Below the pieces are notes generated by a model. That model was not told the DNA's origin. It was given only the letters and a program-made list of their open reading frames with translations, and ran no database searches. The translations under genes and the position numbers were made by a program. A DNA stretch of 64,000 nucleotides, from positions 682,001-746,000 of the forward strand of contig OZ244040.1 in NCBI GenBank assembly GCA_965215035.1. The letters are read 5' to 3'. Of the stretch, positions 34,037 to 43,092 are shown piece after piece. Origin of the DNA: Azophilus sp965215035 (GTDB taxonomy: Bacteria > Pseudomonadota > Gammaproteobacteria > Pseudomonadales > Azotimanducaceae). Each line of letters opens with the position of its first letter. The stretch's first letter is position 1.

Positions 34037-36103
34037 TCAACCCTCGACAGACCCGGAACCGCGCATGTACTGCTCGTGCAGTTCCAGTTCCGCCTTGATG
34101 CGCTCTGTCAGCTCCTGGCCTTCCTCGAAATTGGCCACTACATAGGGAATTACCATGATCATCAGTTCCGTGCGGTCTTCCTGAAAGCTGTCGGCGCGGA
34201 ACAGCCGCCCGAACACCGGAACGCGGCCGAGCCCCGGTATACCCGCCTGGCCCGCGCTCTGGCTTTTGGATATCAGTCCACCCATCACTAACGACCCCCC
34301 GTCCCGGAGGGTGAGGTTTGTGGTGATGCGGCGATTCAGAATGGTGGGCGTACCCTCCAGACTCGTCGTTGCCGCCGGCCGGGCTTCGCTCAATTCCTGG
34401 GAAATGCGCAGATCCACCAGCCCGTTGGCCTGAACGATAGGCTCGATCTCCAGAATCACCCCGGTCTTGCGGTATGAAACCTGCTGCAACACGTTGGTTG
34501 TGCCCCCGATTGCAACGTCCGAATCGGAAGTTTGCACCACAACGGGAATCTCGTTGCCCGCCTCGAACGATGCCGTCTCGCCGCTCTTGACCAGAAGACG
34601 TGGCCGCGACCGAATCATCACCCGGTTCTCGTCGTAGAAGAAGTTCAGCATGGCGCGGGTTTGGCCGGCGCTATCGAGGGTGAGCGAAAACGCCTTGTCC
34701 TGGAGGCCCAGCGATTGCAGTGTGCCGCCGGTTAAACTGCGCCCGTTGCCGAGCGTAGATCGGAACATGAATTCGACCCCGGACTCCTCCTCGTCGCTAA
34801 GCGTCACCTCGGCGAGCACCACCTCGATCAACACGGACGGCACCGGCTTGTCCAGTTCCTTGATAACCGCGAGCAGTTCCCCCCATTCCTTGCCAGAGCC
34901 GCGGAATAGGAGCATGTTGCGGTTGTTGTCGACGACGATACGGCCGTCAGAGGCACTGACGCGCGGGGCGCTCCCTTCCCCGTCGTCGCCGATATCCGAG
35001 AACCCACCGGTACCTAAGCCCCGAATTTCGTTCAGCGTATCCGTCATCCTTTCCGCCTGGGTATGCTGCACCTCGTAGGTGAACACGCCATCCTCGATGG
35101 TCTGTTGCTGCTCCGCATCCAGAGCCCGCGCCCATTTCTCGATGTGGCCCAGGGTCTGCCGATCCGCGGCAAAGGCCACCAGCTTGTTGGCGCTTTGCAG
35201 GGGAATCAGCATGATACTGGTGTACCCATCGCGAATGCTCACCCTGTAGCCCTCGGCTTCCATGACCGCAGCGATGTCGCTGGCCATGGTGGCGGCATCG
35301 AGGAACTGCGGTTCGATGATAACGCCATGCAGGCCCCGCAGCGCTGGCTGGTCGAGCACCTCGATCATGTTGATCGCCTGCCCGATGGTGGCGAGGTTCC
35401 CCTTGAGCAGCAGCGTATTACGCGTTGGATCTTCGACAATTCCCAAGTCGCCGCTTTTGAATGCCTGCTTGAGCCAGGGCGTGATACTCACCGTGCGCTG
35501 CACCTTGAGGGTGACGAACTGGAATATCGTCCGGTGGGTGGGGGGTACTTCCGGCAGAGCACGGCCGCTGATAAGCAGCGGGATGTCGTCGGAACCGATC
35601 TCCTGGGTGGCGGCGAATGTCAGTACCCCATCCCGCTCGCCGAGTGAGATGCCGTAGTCCTGCAGCACCTGCCGGGCAGTGGAGAAAAGCTGCCTCGGCG
35701 GCACTGGCTCCGTCAGACGCAGTGTCACCAGATCGGTTTTTTTCTTGAGGCCCGGCGAGATGAAGAACGACATACCCAAAAGCTCACCGAATACCTCGTT
35801 GACGAACGCAATCAGGGGCACATCGTGGAAACTCACCTGGATGTCGCCACCGCGCAGATTCTGGCCTAGCTGGTCGGCGATGCCTTCGGCGATGCTTTTC
35901 TGAATGACGACACCCGGCGTCGGCTCGAACCGAGCTTCCTCCTCCCCCGCCGCTAAGCCCTCGGGTTCCGCAGCCGGTCCATCAGCCCCATGCACCACCG
36001 CCTTTGGCCCCCGGATCGGTTCCGGGAACGGGTCCACCCCGAGGGTGGTGCAAGACCCGGCCAGTACTAGAACGCCGAGCGCCATGCAAACGCGGACGAT
36101 CAT
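34037..36103 (-). CDS. gspD: Type II secretion secretin GspD (XpsD-like)
   Basis: A 688-residue secretin with a lipoprotein leader (VLVLAGSCTT lipobox near residue 18). N-domains run through about residue 390 (FVNEVFGELLGMSFFISPGL is the N0 segment), followed by the secretin core: RPRLLVKSGETASFEAGNEI, then VSYRKTGVILEIEP and LVMGGLISKSQS, and PGLGRVPVFGRLF near the C-terminus. It forms the outer-membrane channel. A lipidated secretin at the end of the operon matches the Xanthomonas Xps arrangement. It starts 6 bases after the GspC/XpsN-type gene. Confidence 0.95.
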   Translation of the reverse strand: MIVRVCMALGVLVLAGSCTTLGVDPFPEPIRGPKAVVHGADGPAAEPEGLAAGEEEARFEPTPGVVIQKSIAEGIADQLGQNLRGGDIQVSFHDVPLIAFVNEVFGELLGMSFFISPGLKKKTDLVTLRLTEPVPPRQLFSTARQVLQDYGISLGERDGVLTFAATQEIGSDDIPLLISGRALPEVPPTHRTIFQFVTLKVQRTVSITPWLKQAFKSGDLGIVEDPTRNTLLLKGNLATIGQAINMIEVLDQPALRGLHGVIIEPQFLDAATMASDIAAVMEAEGYRVSIRDGYTSIMLIPLQSANKLVAFAADRQTLGHIEKWARALDAEQQQTIEDGVFTYEVQHTQAERMTDTLNEIRGLGTGGFSDIGDDGEGSAPRVSASDGRIVVDNNRNMLLFRGSGKEWGELLAVIKELDKPVPSVLIEVVLAEVTLSDEEESGVEFMFRSTLGNGRSLTGGTLQSLGLQDKAFSLTLDSAGQTRAMLNFFYDENRVMIRSRPRLLVKSGETASFEAGNEIPVVVQTSDSDVAIGGTTNVLQQVSYRKTGVILEIEPIVQANGLVDLRISQELSEARPAATTSLEGTPTILNRRITTNLTLRDGGSLVMGGLISKSQSAGQAGIPGLGRVPVFGRLFRADSFQEDRTELMIMVIPYVVANFEEGQELTERIKAELELHEQYMRGSGSVEG

Positions 36104-36109
36104 CCTTTT

Positions 36110-36649
36110 CTACTCCGTGCGAATCCTTGGAAACAGCGGTAATACGTCCCGGTGCCGGTCACTGTCTTCGAGTGTAAGGGAATTTCCGGTGACGGACACA
36201 AGGGTACGACCATCCGGCAGCGCATCGCCCCCGGCTAAACGTGAGAGTTTACCATCTGGCAGCACCAGCAACACGGCATACTCGTCTGGCTCCACCATCA
36301 GGCCGACGAAGCCGATCTTCGCCAGTTCCGCCGTGATCTCGATCTCTTCGGCTTCCCTGGCCGCGGCAGCGGCAGCCGCGGCCGCCTCGTCAATGATATC
36401 CCGCAGCGCGACCCCCCAGCGCCGACTGTCAAGAAAGGCGCCCAAATCCTCCGCCGCCGCCACCTCGACCACCGGGCCGGTCGGATCCTGGCCGCGCCCT
36501 TCCGCCGTGGCCCGATCCGGCAAGCCCACGGGAATAGCCAAGCCCGCAAGCACCACAACCAACAACGCGCCGAGCATCGTAATCAGCGGCACCCGGCGCC
36601 GCCGCGCCGCATCGACCAGGGCCGTCAGAATCTCCGCTGTCACGGCCAC
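36110..36649 (-). CDS. gspC: Type II secretion inner-membrane protein GspC/XpsN-type
   Basis: A 179-residue protein from the GTG at 36649 (or GTG 36643), chosen because gspM ends at 36654. The longer frame to 36736 lies inside gspM. It has one membrane segment (LITMLGALLVVVLAGLAIPV), an Ala-rich helix, and a C-terminal homology-region-like domain (KIGFVGLMVEPDEYAVLLVL through LPLFP). GspC-type proteins link the secretin to the inner-membrane platform. Position between gspM and gspD is that of xpsN. Sequence similarity is weak, so the call leans on position and topology. Confidence 0.65.
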   Translation of the reverse strand: MAVTAEILTALVDAARRRRVPLITMLGALLVVVLAGLAIPVGLPDRATAEGRGQDPTGPVVEVAAAEDLGAFLDSRRWGVALRDIIDEAAAAAAAAAREAEEIEITAELAKIGFVGLMVEPDEYAVLLVLPDGKLSRLAGGDALPDGRTLVSVTGNSLTLEDSDRHRDVLPLFPRIRTE

Positions 36650-36653
36650 TGCG

Positions 36654-37241
36654 CTACTCTGCCACCGAATCGGCGTCAAGACCCACGAAGTAGGCCGACA
36701 GGATAAGCGTAAGGCGCGCTTCTCCCCGCATGACATCGAGCCGGTCGATAATCAGTTTCTTGGGATGGGTTGCCAAAGCGTGCAACACCTGGAGCTGGAC
36801 GCCGGATTCATGGCTGGCGCTGAACTGGACCTGCACACGCCAGACTCCCGGCACACCGGGCACTGGCTGGGTCAACCCCGGCTGGATGCGCACGTTGCGC
36901 AGTTCCAGCCCCCCGGCGATGCCGGAGAGCGCCGCCTGCAGTCGCGCTTGGGCAAGACCCTGGGTCTCGGCCCGCCAGTAGGCCGCCTCCAATGCCTGGT
37001 TGGCAGACCGCTCCGCTTCCAGCAACTGCGGCCAGTCTTCCCGCCGCAGCAGCACCTCGGCTCGCGCCAACCGCCCCGCTTCCGCAACGTAATCGTCGTG
37101 GGCCGCCGTTACCCGCTCGAACTGGACAAGTGCCATGTAGAAAAGCAGCACAGCGGCCATCAACCAGATGCCCGCCCGCAACCGCGCATTGGCCGCGAAC
37201 TCCGACCGAAAATCCTGGAGCATCCGCCACTGCGCATTCAC
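36654..37241 (-). CDS. gspM: Type II secretion protein GspM-like
   Basis: A 195-residue bitopic protein with a short cytoplasmic N-terminus, one membrane helix (GIWLMAAVLLFYMALVQF, about residues 24-41), a coiled-coil (about 45-95) and a ferredoxin-like periplasmic domain. This is GspM topology. Its start overlaps the gspL stop by 4 bases, and gspM-L coupling is standard because the two proteins form a complex in the assembly platform. Sequence identity to model GspM proteins is low, as usual. Confidence 0.7.
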   Translation of the reverse strand: MNAQWRMLQDFRSEFAANARLRAGIWLMAAVLLFYMALVQFERVTAAHDDYVAEAGRLARAEVLLRREDWPQLLEAERSANQALEAAYWRAETQGLAQARLQAALSGIAGGLELRNVRIQPGLTQPVPGVPGVWRVQVQFSASHESGVQLQVLHALATHPKKLIIDRLDVMRGEARLTLILSAYFVGLDADSVAE

Positions 37242-38302
37242 GAGCGTACCCTCAGGGTGATGTCGACCCGGTTGTTGCGCTGCGACTGGCCCACCCGCAC
37301 CTGATCGAACAGCGGCACCGCCTCCAGAGCGCGCACATAGGCGATAGGGTCAAGGTTCGGGTCTTCGACGGTAACCCGCAGTTCTCCCTGCTGATAGCGC
37401 CACTGGTGGAACCGGGCGGAGTCACCGGGCAATGCCTGGTCGACCAGCCCCATGATGCGAGCCTGGGAGGGTTGGTTCAGTATATCGGCGAGGGCTTCGT
37501 TCCTGGCGCGCAGGCGCACCAGTTCGTTGCGGGCGTTTAGCGCCGGGGCCAGCTCTTCTTCCATCTGCGCCAGCTCCGTGGCGGCCGCCTCCCCTAGGTA
37601 ACCCATCTTCCAGACGCGAACTTCCTGCCACACCAGCACCAGCATCAGCGTGGCCAAGAGCGCTAGCGCCAACGGGCGTTCGTTCGCCCGCAGCCATTCC
37701 CGCACCGACACCGTGCCCGACCAGGGCTCTGCGGCCATGGCACTGGCGGCCGCCTCGCCCCGTATGCCGTCGGCGACACCCCGGCGGCGACAGAACCAAT
37801 CGATGCGGCCCTGGTCGGGACGCTCTGGAAACCAGAAGGTGTCCCGCAGTACATCTTCTTGCCAATGCTGTAGTTCGAACCCCTCCCGACAGGCCTGCAG
37901 GTGTACGCCGTCCGACTTGCGGGGCATAAACAGGGTCTCTGGCCGAATACGCACCCGGGTCGCCGCCTGGGGGCCGGCATTTGCAAAGAGCTCCTTGGGG
38001 CGAACTCTGACCACGGTGCCGTCCCAGAACCATACCATCGCCGTGGAACCCGACCAGACGGCGTGATGGCCGGTGTTCTCAAAGGGGCTCCACACCGACA
38101 ATTTCAATGCCAGCGCCTCGGGACGGCGGCCGCTCGGCACGTTGGCGAAGTCCTCGCAGCGGTACATGCACAGGCCCCGGCCCACGACCCAGTGCCGGTG
38201 GGGCGATTGCACGGGCAGCCTCGCGACACCCTCCCGTGTCTGTATCGCGTTGGGCTTGTCAGAGAAGCGGCGTCGCAGCTCTCTGAAGAGCTTCAGATTC
38301 AT
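37238..38302 (-). CDS. gspL: Type II secretion protein GspL-like
   Basis: A 354-residue protein with a large cytoplasmic domain (about 1-205), one membrane segment (PLALALLATLMLVLVWQEV, about 210-228) and a periplasmic ferredoxin-like domain ending DQVRVGQSQRNNRVDITLRV. GspL recruits the ATPase GspE to the inner membrane and partners GspM. The gene start overlaps the end of gspK by 44 bases and its stop overlaps gspM by 4, so expression is tightly coupled. The actin-like ATPase fold is inferred from position. Confidence 0.75.
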   Translation of the reverse strand: MNLKLFRELRRRFSDKPNAIQTREGVARLPVQSPHRHWVVGRGLCMYRCEDFANVPSGRRPEALALKLSVWSPFENTGHHAVWSGSTAMVWFWDGTVVRVRPKELFANAGPQAATRVRIRPETLFMPRKSDGVHLQACREGFELQHWQEDVLRDTFWFPERPDQGRIDWFCRRRGVADGIRGEAAASAMAAEPWSGTVSVREWLRANERPLALALLATLMLVLVWQEVRVWKMGYLGEAAATELAQMEEELAPALNARNELVRLRARNEALADILNQPSQARIMGLVDQALPGDSARFHQWRYQQGELRVTVEDPNLDPIAYVRALEAVPLFDQVRVGQSQRNNRVDITLRVRS

Positions 38303-39317
38303 GATCAGGTGCTATCTCCGAATACCGGTACTCGGTCCGCCAGGGCAATAGATCGCCAAGGATGAAGCTGAACCCCGCTACCGACTGTCTGGCACCGCCC
38401 GCGGGCCAAATGGCGATTCTCACATAGGAAGACGGATACATCACGATCAACTCTTCGTCGATGCGCGGAAACTTCCCGGTCAGCATGGCGATCTGGCCGG
38501 GCCGGGTGATGGGCCGCTCCGCCCGTGCCTGCAACACCGCCCGCACACCGGACCGGTCAAGCCGGAGCAGCGCGGCGAGCACCTGGGGCTGCATCGTGTT
38601 GAAATTGTATTCGCCGGCACCCCGGGTCGAGAGCAGGGGGCTCAACGCCCGCCACTGGGTCGGCGAGATGAGTTGCCCAACACCAAGCACCTTCTTGAGT
38701 TCCATAGGCCCTGCCAGAAACCAGTTGGCCGGGGGCGGCAAGCCCTGTTGCAGGTAGTCGAACCGTTCGGCGCCGTTCAACGAAAGCTGGTGATCCACAT
38801 CGATGTAGTCGCGGATGCGGGGCAGTATGCGGGCGATGTCGGCTGGCGCGACTCCCGCCCGTTCCAGCACGGAACTCAATACGGGCGAATTCGGAATGTT
38901 GACGGGCGCCAGCCCGCGCTCGTCCTGCAACGAGAACCTCATCCTGCCGAGCCCCGCGTAGGTTTCCCCCGCCATGGTCAATTCGCCGTCTCCCGGCGGC
39001 AGGTCCGGGTCGTCGAAGGATTTCAGGAACCGCTGCTTCTCCTCCAGTACCAGGCCCCGGTGGCTCAGCCGGCCCGTGGAAAACAGATACAGCAGCGTAG
39101 CCTCGGTACCGCGGCGGTGCAGTTCGTCCTGAATGGACTGCCGGTACAGCCGGGCGCGCTCTACATCGGCCGCCACCATGCCATCAATGTAGGCCGCCAA
39201 CACGGCCAGACCCGCCAGCACCCAGAGGGTGGCGACCAGCACGAAACCCTCAACGCGCAACACGGGCGCACGGCGGCCAGGACACAACCGATGCGCACTT
39301 CGACACCGAGCATTCAC
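38259..39317 (-). CDS. gspK: Type II secretion minor pseudopilin GspK
   Basis: A 352-residue protein counted from the GTG at 39317, which overlaps the gspJ stop as GTGA. The longer frame to 39422 reads through gspJ. The N-terminus is basic, then VEGFVLVATLWVLAGLAVLA, a prepilin-type hydrophobic helix after a Gly-Phe cleavage site. The large globular domain with QDERGLAPVNIPN, a helix-hairpin-helix-like region and YNFNTMQPQVLAALL is typical of GspK. GspK caps the pseudopilus tip with GspI and GspJ. Confidence 0.9.
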   Translation of the reverse strand: MNARCRSAHRLCPGRRAPVLRVEGFVLVATLWVLAGLAVLAAYIDGMVAADVERARLYRQSIQDELHRRGTEATLLYLFSTGRLSHRGLVLEEKQRFLKSFDDPDLPPGDGELTMAGETYAGLGRMRFSLQDERGLAPVNIPNSPVLSSVLERAGVAPADIARILPRIRDYIDVDHQLSLNGAERFDYLQQGLPPPANWFLAGPMELKKVLGVGQLISPTQWRALSPLLSTRGAGEYNFNTMQPQVLAALLRLDRSGVRAVLQARAERPITRPGQIAMLTGKFPRIDEELIVMYPSSYVRIAIWPAGGARQSVAGFSFILGDLLPWRTEYRYSEIAPDHESEALQRAATPLL

Positions 39318-39901
39318 CGCAACTCCTCGTCCGTGACGACCGGGGTGGCGGAGGCCTCGACCCGAGCTGTCCACAGCGGGCCGCGCCCAGGCGAGATCAG
39401 GCGGATGGCCCGGGGCAACCAAGCGGCGGGCGCGTCATCGACCGGCCAGCGAGCATGCCAACGGCCCCCGGCATCGGCGTACTGAAACCTGAACCCGGGC
39501 TCTGCAGAGGTTAGCACCGTCCACTCGACACCCTGGGTGTCGGACCCCGGTTCTTCCTGGTACACCACGGCATAGGAGCCGTCCCGGTCATCGACGAACC
39601 ACCGGGCGCCAACGGCCATACCGGGCTCCGCGGCCAGGGGTTGCAAGGTGATTCCCTGAAACGAGGAGGCGTGGCCACGAAAACGCCGCGCCCGCAGGCC
39701 GTAGGGCACCAAACTCTGCACCGTCGAGATAAACCAGTGCTGTTGCAATCCGGAAGCCAAACCGTCCCGATGCATGCGCTGAACCGGCTCGTAGTGCGTG
39801 GCGAAGAATCCGGTTCCCTGGAAGAGCAGCGTGCTGACAAGCCCGAGCAGCACAAAAACCACCAGCATTTCGATGAGCGTCAGGCCCCGCATCCGCACCA
39901 T
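39314..39901 (-). CDS. gspJ: Type II secretion minor pseudopilin GspJ
   Basis: A 195-residue prepilin-like protein. The leader MVRMRG is cut before LTLIEMLVVFVLLGLVSTLL, with Glu at +5 as required for pseudopilin assembly. The beta-rich body and a GLQQHWF segment fit GspJ, consistent with the order H-I-J-K. It overlaps gspI at TGATG and gspK at GTGA. Confidence 0.87.
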   Translation of the reverse strand: MVRMRGLTLIEMLVVFVLLGLVSTLLFQGTGFFATHYEPVQRMHRDGLASGLQQHWFISTVQSLVPYGLRARRFRGHASSFQGITLQPLAAEPGMAVGARWFVDDRDGSYAVVYQEEPGSDTQGVEWTVLTSAEPGFRFQYADAGGRWHARWPVDDAPAAWLPRAIRLISPGRGPLWTARVEASATPVVTDEELR

Positions 39902-40335
39902 CAGAAGATCTCTTGTTCCGGCGGGCGCCCCCGCACCCGCTCATAGCCCACCGCACGCATACGCCAGGTGCCCGATCGACGCTCTGCACCGGCAATCACG
40001 AACTCGATCTCGTAGAGACCGAAGTCGAAACCGCTCATCATGCCCGCGTTGGTTTGCCCGTGACGAAGCGGCTCGATCAGTTCCGCCTTCCAGTTGACCA
40101 GGTAGCCGTCAACCTGGAACTCCCCTTCGGAGTGGTGCCAGGGATTGACGGACGCCAACACCTCGATGGCGTTGCGCACCACAGGTAGATGTTCCTCGGT
40201 GGCCCGCACCCGCTCCAGCGCGATCAGGTTGGTGTTGAATAGGCCATAGAGCGCCATGGCACCGCCAGCGAAGATCGCGAGCGCTACCACCGTTTCCAGT
40301 AGCGTGAAACCGCCAATCCGCCCTTTAGCGGTCAT
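39901..40335 (-). CDS. gspI: Type II secretion minor pseudopilin GspI
   Basis: A 144-residue prepilin counted from ATG 40335 (MTAKGRIGG, cut before FTLLETVVALAIFAGGAMAL). The upstream extension of the open frame is not used because it lacks a leader. The length and the GTWRMRAVGYERVR tail suit GspI. The 142 bases between gspH and this start contain a protein-like segment in another frame with no start (WLDKHSGRLLGYAAW), perhaps a frameshifted tail of GspH. Confidence 0.82.
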   Translation of the reverse strand: MTAKGRIGGFTLLETVVALAIFAGGAMALYGLFNTNLIALERVRATEEHLPVVRNAIEVLASVNPWHHSEGEFQVDGYLVNWKAELIEPLRHGQTNAGMMSGFDFGLYEIEFVIAGAERRSGTWRMRAVGYERVRGRPPEQEIF

Positions 40336-40477
40336 CCGCCTGCCCTGGAATTTGTACGCGGCGGCCCCGGGGCAAGCCATCGGCGTTGTTGCAGTGCCAA
40401 GCCGCATAGCCCAGCAATCGGCCACTGTGTTTGTCGAGCCATTCGCCCTAGCGGGGAAGACGGACGGCATGGGCGGG

Positions 40478-40960
40478 CTACACATCGCCATCGACCCGGC
40501 AGTAGGGCGCCTTCAGGACCAATCGCGCCGCGGATTGACCCCGGTGCACTAATGTCATAGTCGCACCTAAGCAGATACCGTTGGACCGCACCAGCAGGGG
40601 CTGGTCAAGGTTGACCTGCCAACCCGCGGGTACCGTCAGCGCATAGCGTTCGAAGCCCGGCAACTGGCCGCCGCCCTGCTCCCGCGCCGCATCGCTGCCC
40701 GTGCCGTACACCACATAGGCGCGCCCGCGCAACATTGCCTCCCGACCCAAACCGGCGATCTGATTCAATATGCGGCCCTGCTCGGACCTCTTGGTAAAGC
40801 CCTCGTACAGCCTTGCCACGTTCGGTAGCGCCAGCACCGTCACCAGGCCGACAAGGGCCAGCACCACGATCAGTTCCAGCAGAGAGAACCCGCTCGCACC
40901 GCACCGCGCCGCAACACCGGCAACCCCGCTCCGGATACCAAGAGCCGACCCTGTCCTCAT
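40478..40960 (-). CDS. gspH: Type II secretion minor pseudopilin GspH
   Basis: A 160-residue pseudopilin with a 24-residue basic leader cut before FSLLELIVVLALVGLVTVLA, Glu at +5, and a GspH-like body (RILNQIAGLGREAMLRGRAY). In an unbroken operon it would follow gspG directly. Here the bases upstream of 40960 belong to a 10.3-kb foreign segment, so gspH and all genes after it have lost their native upstream neighbour and need a promoter or read-through from the insert. Confidence 0.85.
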   Translation of the reverse strand: MRTGSALGIRSGVAGVAARCGASGFSLLELIVVLALVGLVTVLALPNVARLYEGFTKRSEQGRILNQIAGLGREAMLRGRAYVVYGTGSDAAREQGGGQLPGFERYALTVPAGWQVNLDQPLLVRSNGICLGATMTLVHRGQSAARLVLKAPYCRVDGDV

Positions 40961-41157
40961 CGCTTCACTCTATCACAGGTGCGCTCCCACCCCCGCCGCT
41001 CGGCGCCCGAGTGAAGCACCAAGGGATACCCACCCCTTACAACGCCGGGCCGACATCGATGCAAGCGAGTTAACAGACTCCGGGGCTCCGCCCTAGATGC
41101 CTGCAATTTTCGATTGACATTGACAACACCCACCCTGCGCAATGACGGGGAACGCGC

Positions 41158-42129
41158 TTATGCCGGATGCTGTGGCCGCTTCCCAAACTTGCGCATGCGG
41201 ATGAATTCCGGCAGGTACGACAGCCACAGCAACCAGGAAGTGACGCGGTGGGTTCTTCCATCCCGCTCGCCCTGGAATACCCTTGTTGCCTCGATTCCCC
41301 GGTGCGCCGGAACGCCCAGAAACCGGAATATTCGCTGCATCGTCTGGTCGTGGCGCTGGGCAAGATGGTCGGTGCGCACAAGCAGCACCTGGCCCACGTT
41401 GAAACAACGGTATAGGTTGCGCAGTTGCCGGCTGTAGAGGCCGCGCCGCCGATAGGAGTGGCGCCGCCAAGCCGAGCCTAGACGCCGCGCGTCGGTGCAG
41501 CGCCGCAGCCGCCAGGGTTCCCAAATCAGTGCGCACCACAGGGGTAGCTGTTCGTAGCCGCGGTTGCGCTCCATATAGTAGTGCGAGATGGCCCGCCGTA
41601 CCGGGTCGCGCAGCAATACGATCAACTTGAGGTTCGGGTTGTAGCGCATTAACTCGGGCGCGATCTCCGGCAGAAACAGGTAAATGGGCGTCGCTTCTCC
41701 GCGTATCAGGATGCCTGGTGATGCTTCCTCGGCGGGTGGCCCTTCTTGGGTATCTTCAGTGGCGGCGGGCGTCCCTTCCCGCATGTCCCGCGGTGCCTCC
41801 CCGCGTGGCGGCGGGTGTCCCTTCCCGTGCGTGGCAGTGGGTGTCCCTTCCCGCGTCCCTTCCGGCGCGTCAGTGGCGGTGGGTGTCCCTTCTCGCGCTT
41901 CCCGCGTGCCCGGCGGCGGGGCGTGCCGAAAAAAGGGCTTGTAGCGTTCATCGATCTGTTCCGGCGTCCAATTCGGGGAATAGTCCGGCGAGTCGAACAG
42001 ATGGGGTTCCTTTACCGATGACATAACAATCCCGGGATGCTGCCCCAGGTAGTGCGCCAAGGCCGTCGTTCCGCATTTCTGGGCACCGACGACCATGAAA
42101 TCAAGCAAGGGGAGGTAGGCCGAGACCAC
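41158..42129 (-). CDS. Sulfotransferase with a repetitive low-complexity insert
   Basis: A 323-residue PAPS-dependent sulfotransferase. The 5'-phosphosulfate loop is GAQKCGTTALAHYL (residues 15-28) and the 3'-phosphate motif is LRDPVRRAISHYYMERNRGY (about 172-191). The layout resembles heparan/chondroitin-type Sulfotransfer_1 enzymes. Residues about 70-140 are an insertion of imperfect REGTPTAT repeats encoded by a GC-rich DNA repeat (41710-41925). This stretch is probably disordered and lies between the donor-site halves. The start is GTG, three bases after the glycosyltransferase stop. It likely sulfates a surface glycan. Confidence 0.82.
   Translation of the reverse strand: MVSAYLPLLDFMVVGAQKCGTTALAHYLGQHPGIVMSSVKEPHLFDSPDYSPNWTPEQIDERYKPFFRHAPPPGTREAREGTPTATDAPEGTREGTPTATHGKGHPPPRGEAPRDMREGTPAATEDTQEGPPAEEASPGILIRGEATPIYLFLPEIAPELMRYNPNLKLIVLLRDPVRRAISHYYMERNRGYEQLPLWCALIWEPWRLRRCTDARRLGSAWRRHSYRRRGLYSRQLRNLYRCFNVGQVLLVRTDHLAQRHDQTMQRIFRFLGVPAHRGIEATRVFQGERDGRTHRVTSWLLWLSYLPEFIRMRKFGKRPQHPA
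41710..41925. repeat. Degenerate tandem repeat inside the sulfotransferase gene
   Basis: Four copies of a unit close to GTGGCGGTGGGTGTCCCTTC begin near 41758, 41805, 41831 and 41873, separated by irregular spacers. Read on the minus strand they encode REGTPTAT-like peptides and keep the frame open. The length could vary by slippage in multiples that preserve frame. Confidence 0.75.
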
Positions 42130-42132
42130 GCA

Positions 42133-43092
42133 TCACCCTTCCGCCCAGAGCCGGTCGATTTCGGCCAGCACGCCGTGAAAGCGCTTTCTTTCGGCGTCCA
42201 GCGTGTGCCTGCCGGCGGTCGCCGCGGCCTGCCGGAGCAGCCCGGCGCGTTCCTCCGTAGGCAGCTCCAATGCCAGCTGCGTCGCGCCGACCAGCGATTC
42301 GACCGTGGGCTCGGCGAGCAGGCAGTTCTGTTCGGCACGGCAGAAACTCCGATTGCCAACGCAGTCGAAGGTGACCAGGACGCAGCCGAGCCGCATGGCT
42401 TCCAGCGCCGGCAGATAGAACCCCTCCTCCGCCTGGGGCAGGCATACAGCGACCGAACTCTCGGCGAGCAGGGTCAGAAATTCCTCTCTGGCGCGAAACT
42501 CGGTAAGCACCAGGTGGTCGATATTCGCCGCCGCCAGCCGCATGGCCACGGCTTGCGCCAGTTGCGGGGCCTTGTAGCCGACGATAAGCACAGCCCGGCG
42601 TTTCGCCGCCCGGGCAGCGGCGGCGTCTGGAACAAGGTCGATACCATTGGGAATGGTCAGCACCGGGCCGTTCACCCGGCCAGTGCCGCCAATCGCATCG
42701 GCAACTTCGCCGCTGACGCAGATGCGCACCGCCCTGTGCGCCAGATACCCGTACAACTCCGTGCCCGGGTGGGCGTGGCGCACACCCTGGACCAGGTTGA
42801 CCCTGGGATTGAGCAAGGTTTCGAGGCGCTGCGCGGCAAGATAGCGCCAGTCCACCCCCGCCACAAACAGCACATCGCCAACCCCCGGTGTCCAGCGCCC
42901 GGCAACGCCGGCGTCACCCGGCGGCCAGAGGTCGGCACGTTCCCTGGCCAGTGCCCCGGTAGCGGGTTCACCCGTAAACGTGATTCTAGGTGCAAAACCC
43001 GGCATGTGCATAACATGCCCAAAATAGTGCGAGTGCTTGAGATGCCCGCCCCGCAGCCGCGTGTATTGCCTGTGAAACCACACGGTTCTCAT
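42133..43092 (-). CDS. Glycosyltransferase, group 1 (GT4)-like
   Basis: A 319-residue protein counted from ATG 43092, which overlaps the upstream stop as ATGA. The open frame extends 147 codons further only by reading through the sulfotransferase gene. The C-terminal half has a GT-B pattern: VLTIPNGIDLVPD, AVLIVGYKAPQLAQ, and AEEGFYLPALEAMRLGCVLV with the EGFYLPALEA nucleotide-sugar motif. The N-terminal half is divergent. It lies between two sulfotransferase genes with overlapping or near-overlapping boundaries, so the three likely build one sulfated glycan. Confidence 0.75.
   Translation of the reverse strand: MRTVWFHRQYTRLRGGHLKHSHYFGHVMHMPGFAPRITFTGEPATGALARERADLWPPGDAGVAGRWTPGVGDVLFVAGVDWRYLAAQRLETLLNPRVNLVQGVRHAHPGTELYGYLAHRAVRICVSGEVADAIGGTGRVNGPVLTIPNGIDLVPDAAAARAAKRRAVLIVGYKAPQLAQAVAMRLAAANIDHLVLTEFRAREEFLTLLAESSVAVCLPQAEEGFYLPALEAMRLGCVLVTFDCVGNRSFCRAEQNCLLAEPTVESLVGATQLALELPTEERAGLLRQAAATAGRHTLDAERKRFHGVLAEIDRLWAEG

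Noticed and set aside
35904..37304. 466-codon plus-strand ORF across gspC, gspM and the gspD start.
   Set aside because: It is antisense to overlapping secretion genes with clear motifs, has biased Pro/Ser/Arg composition, and is a high-G+C artefact.
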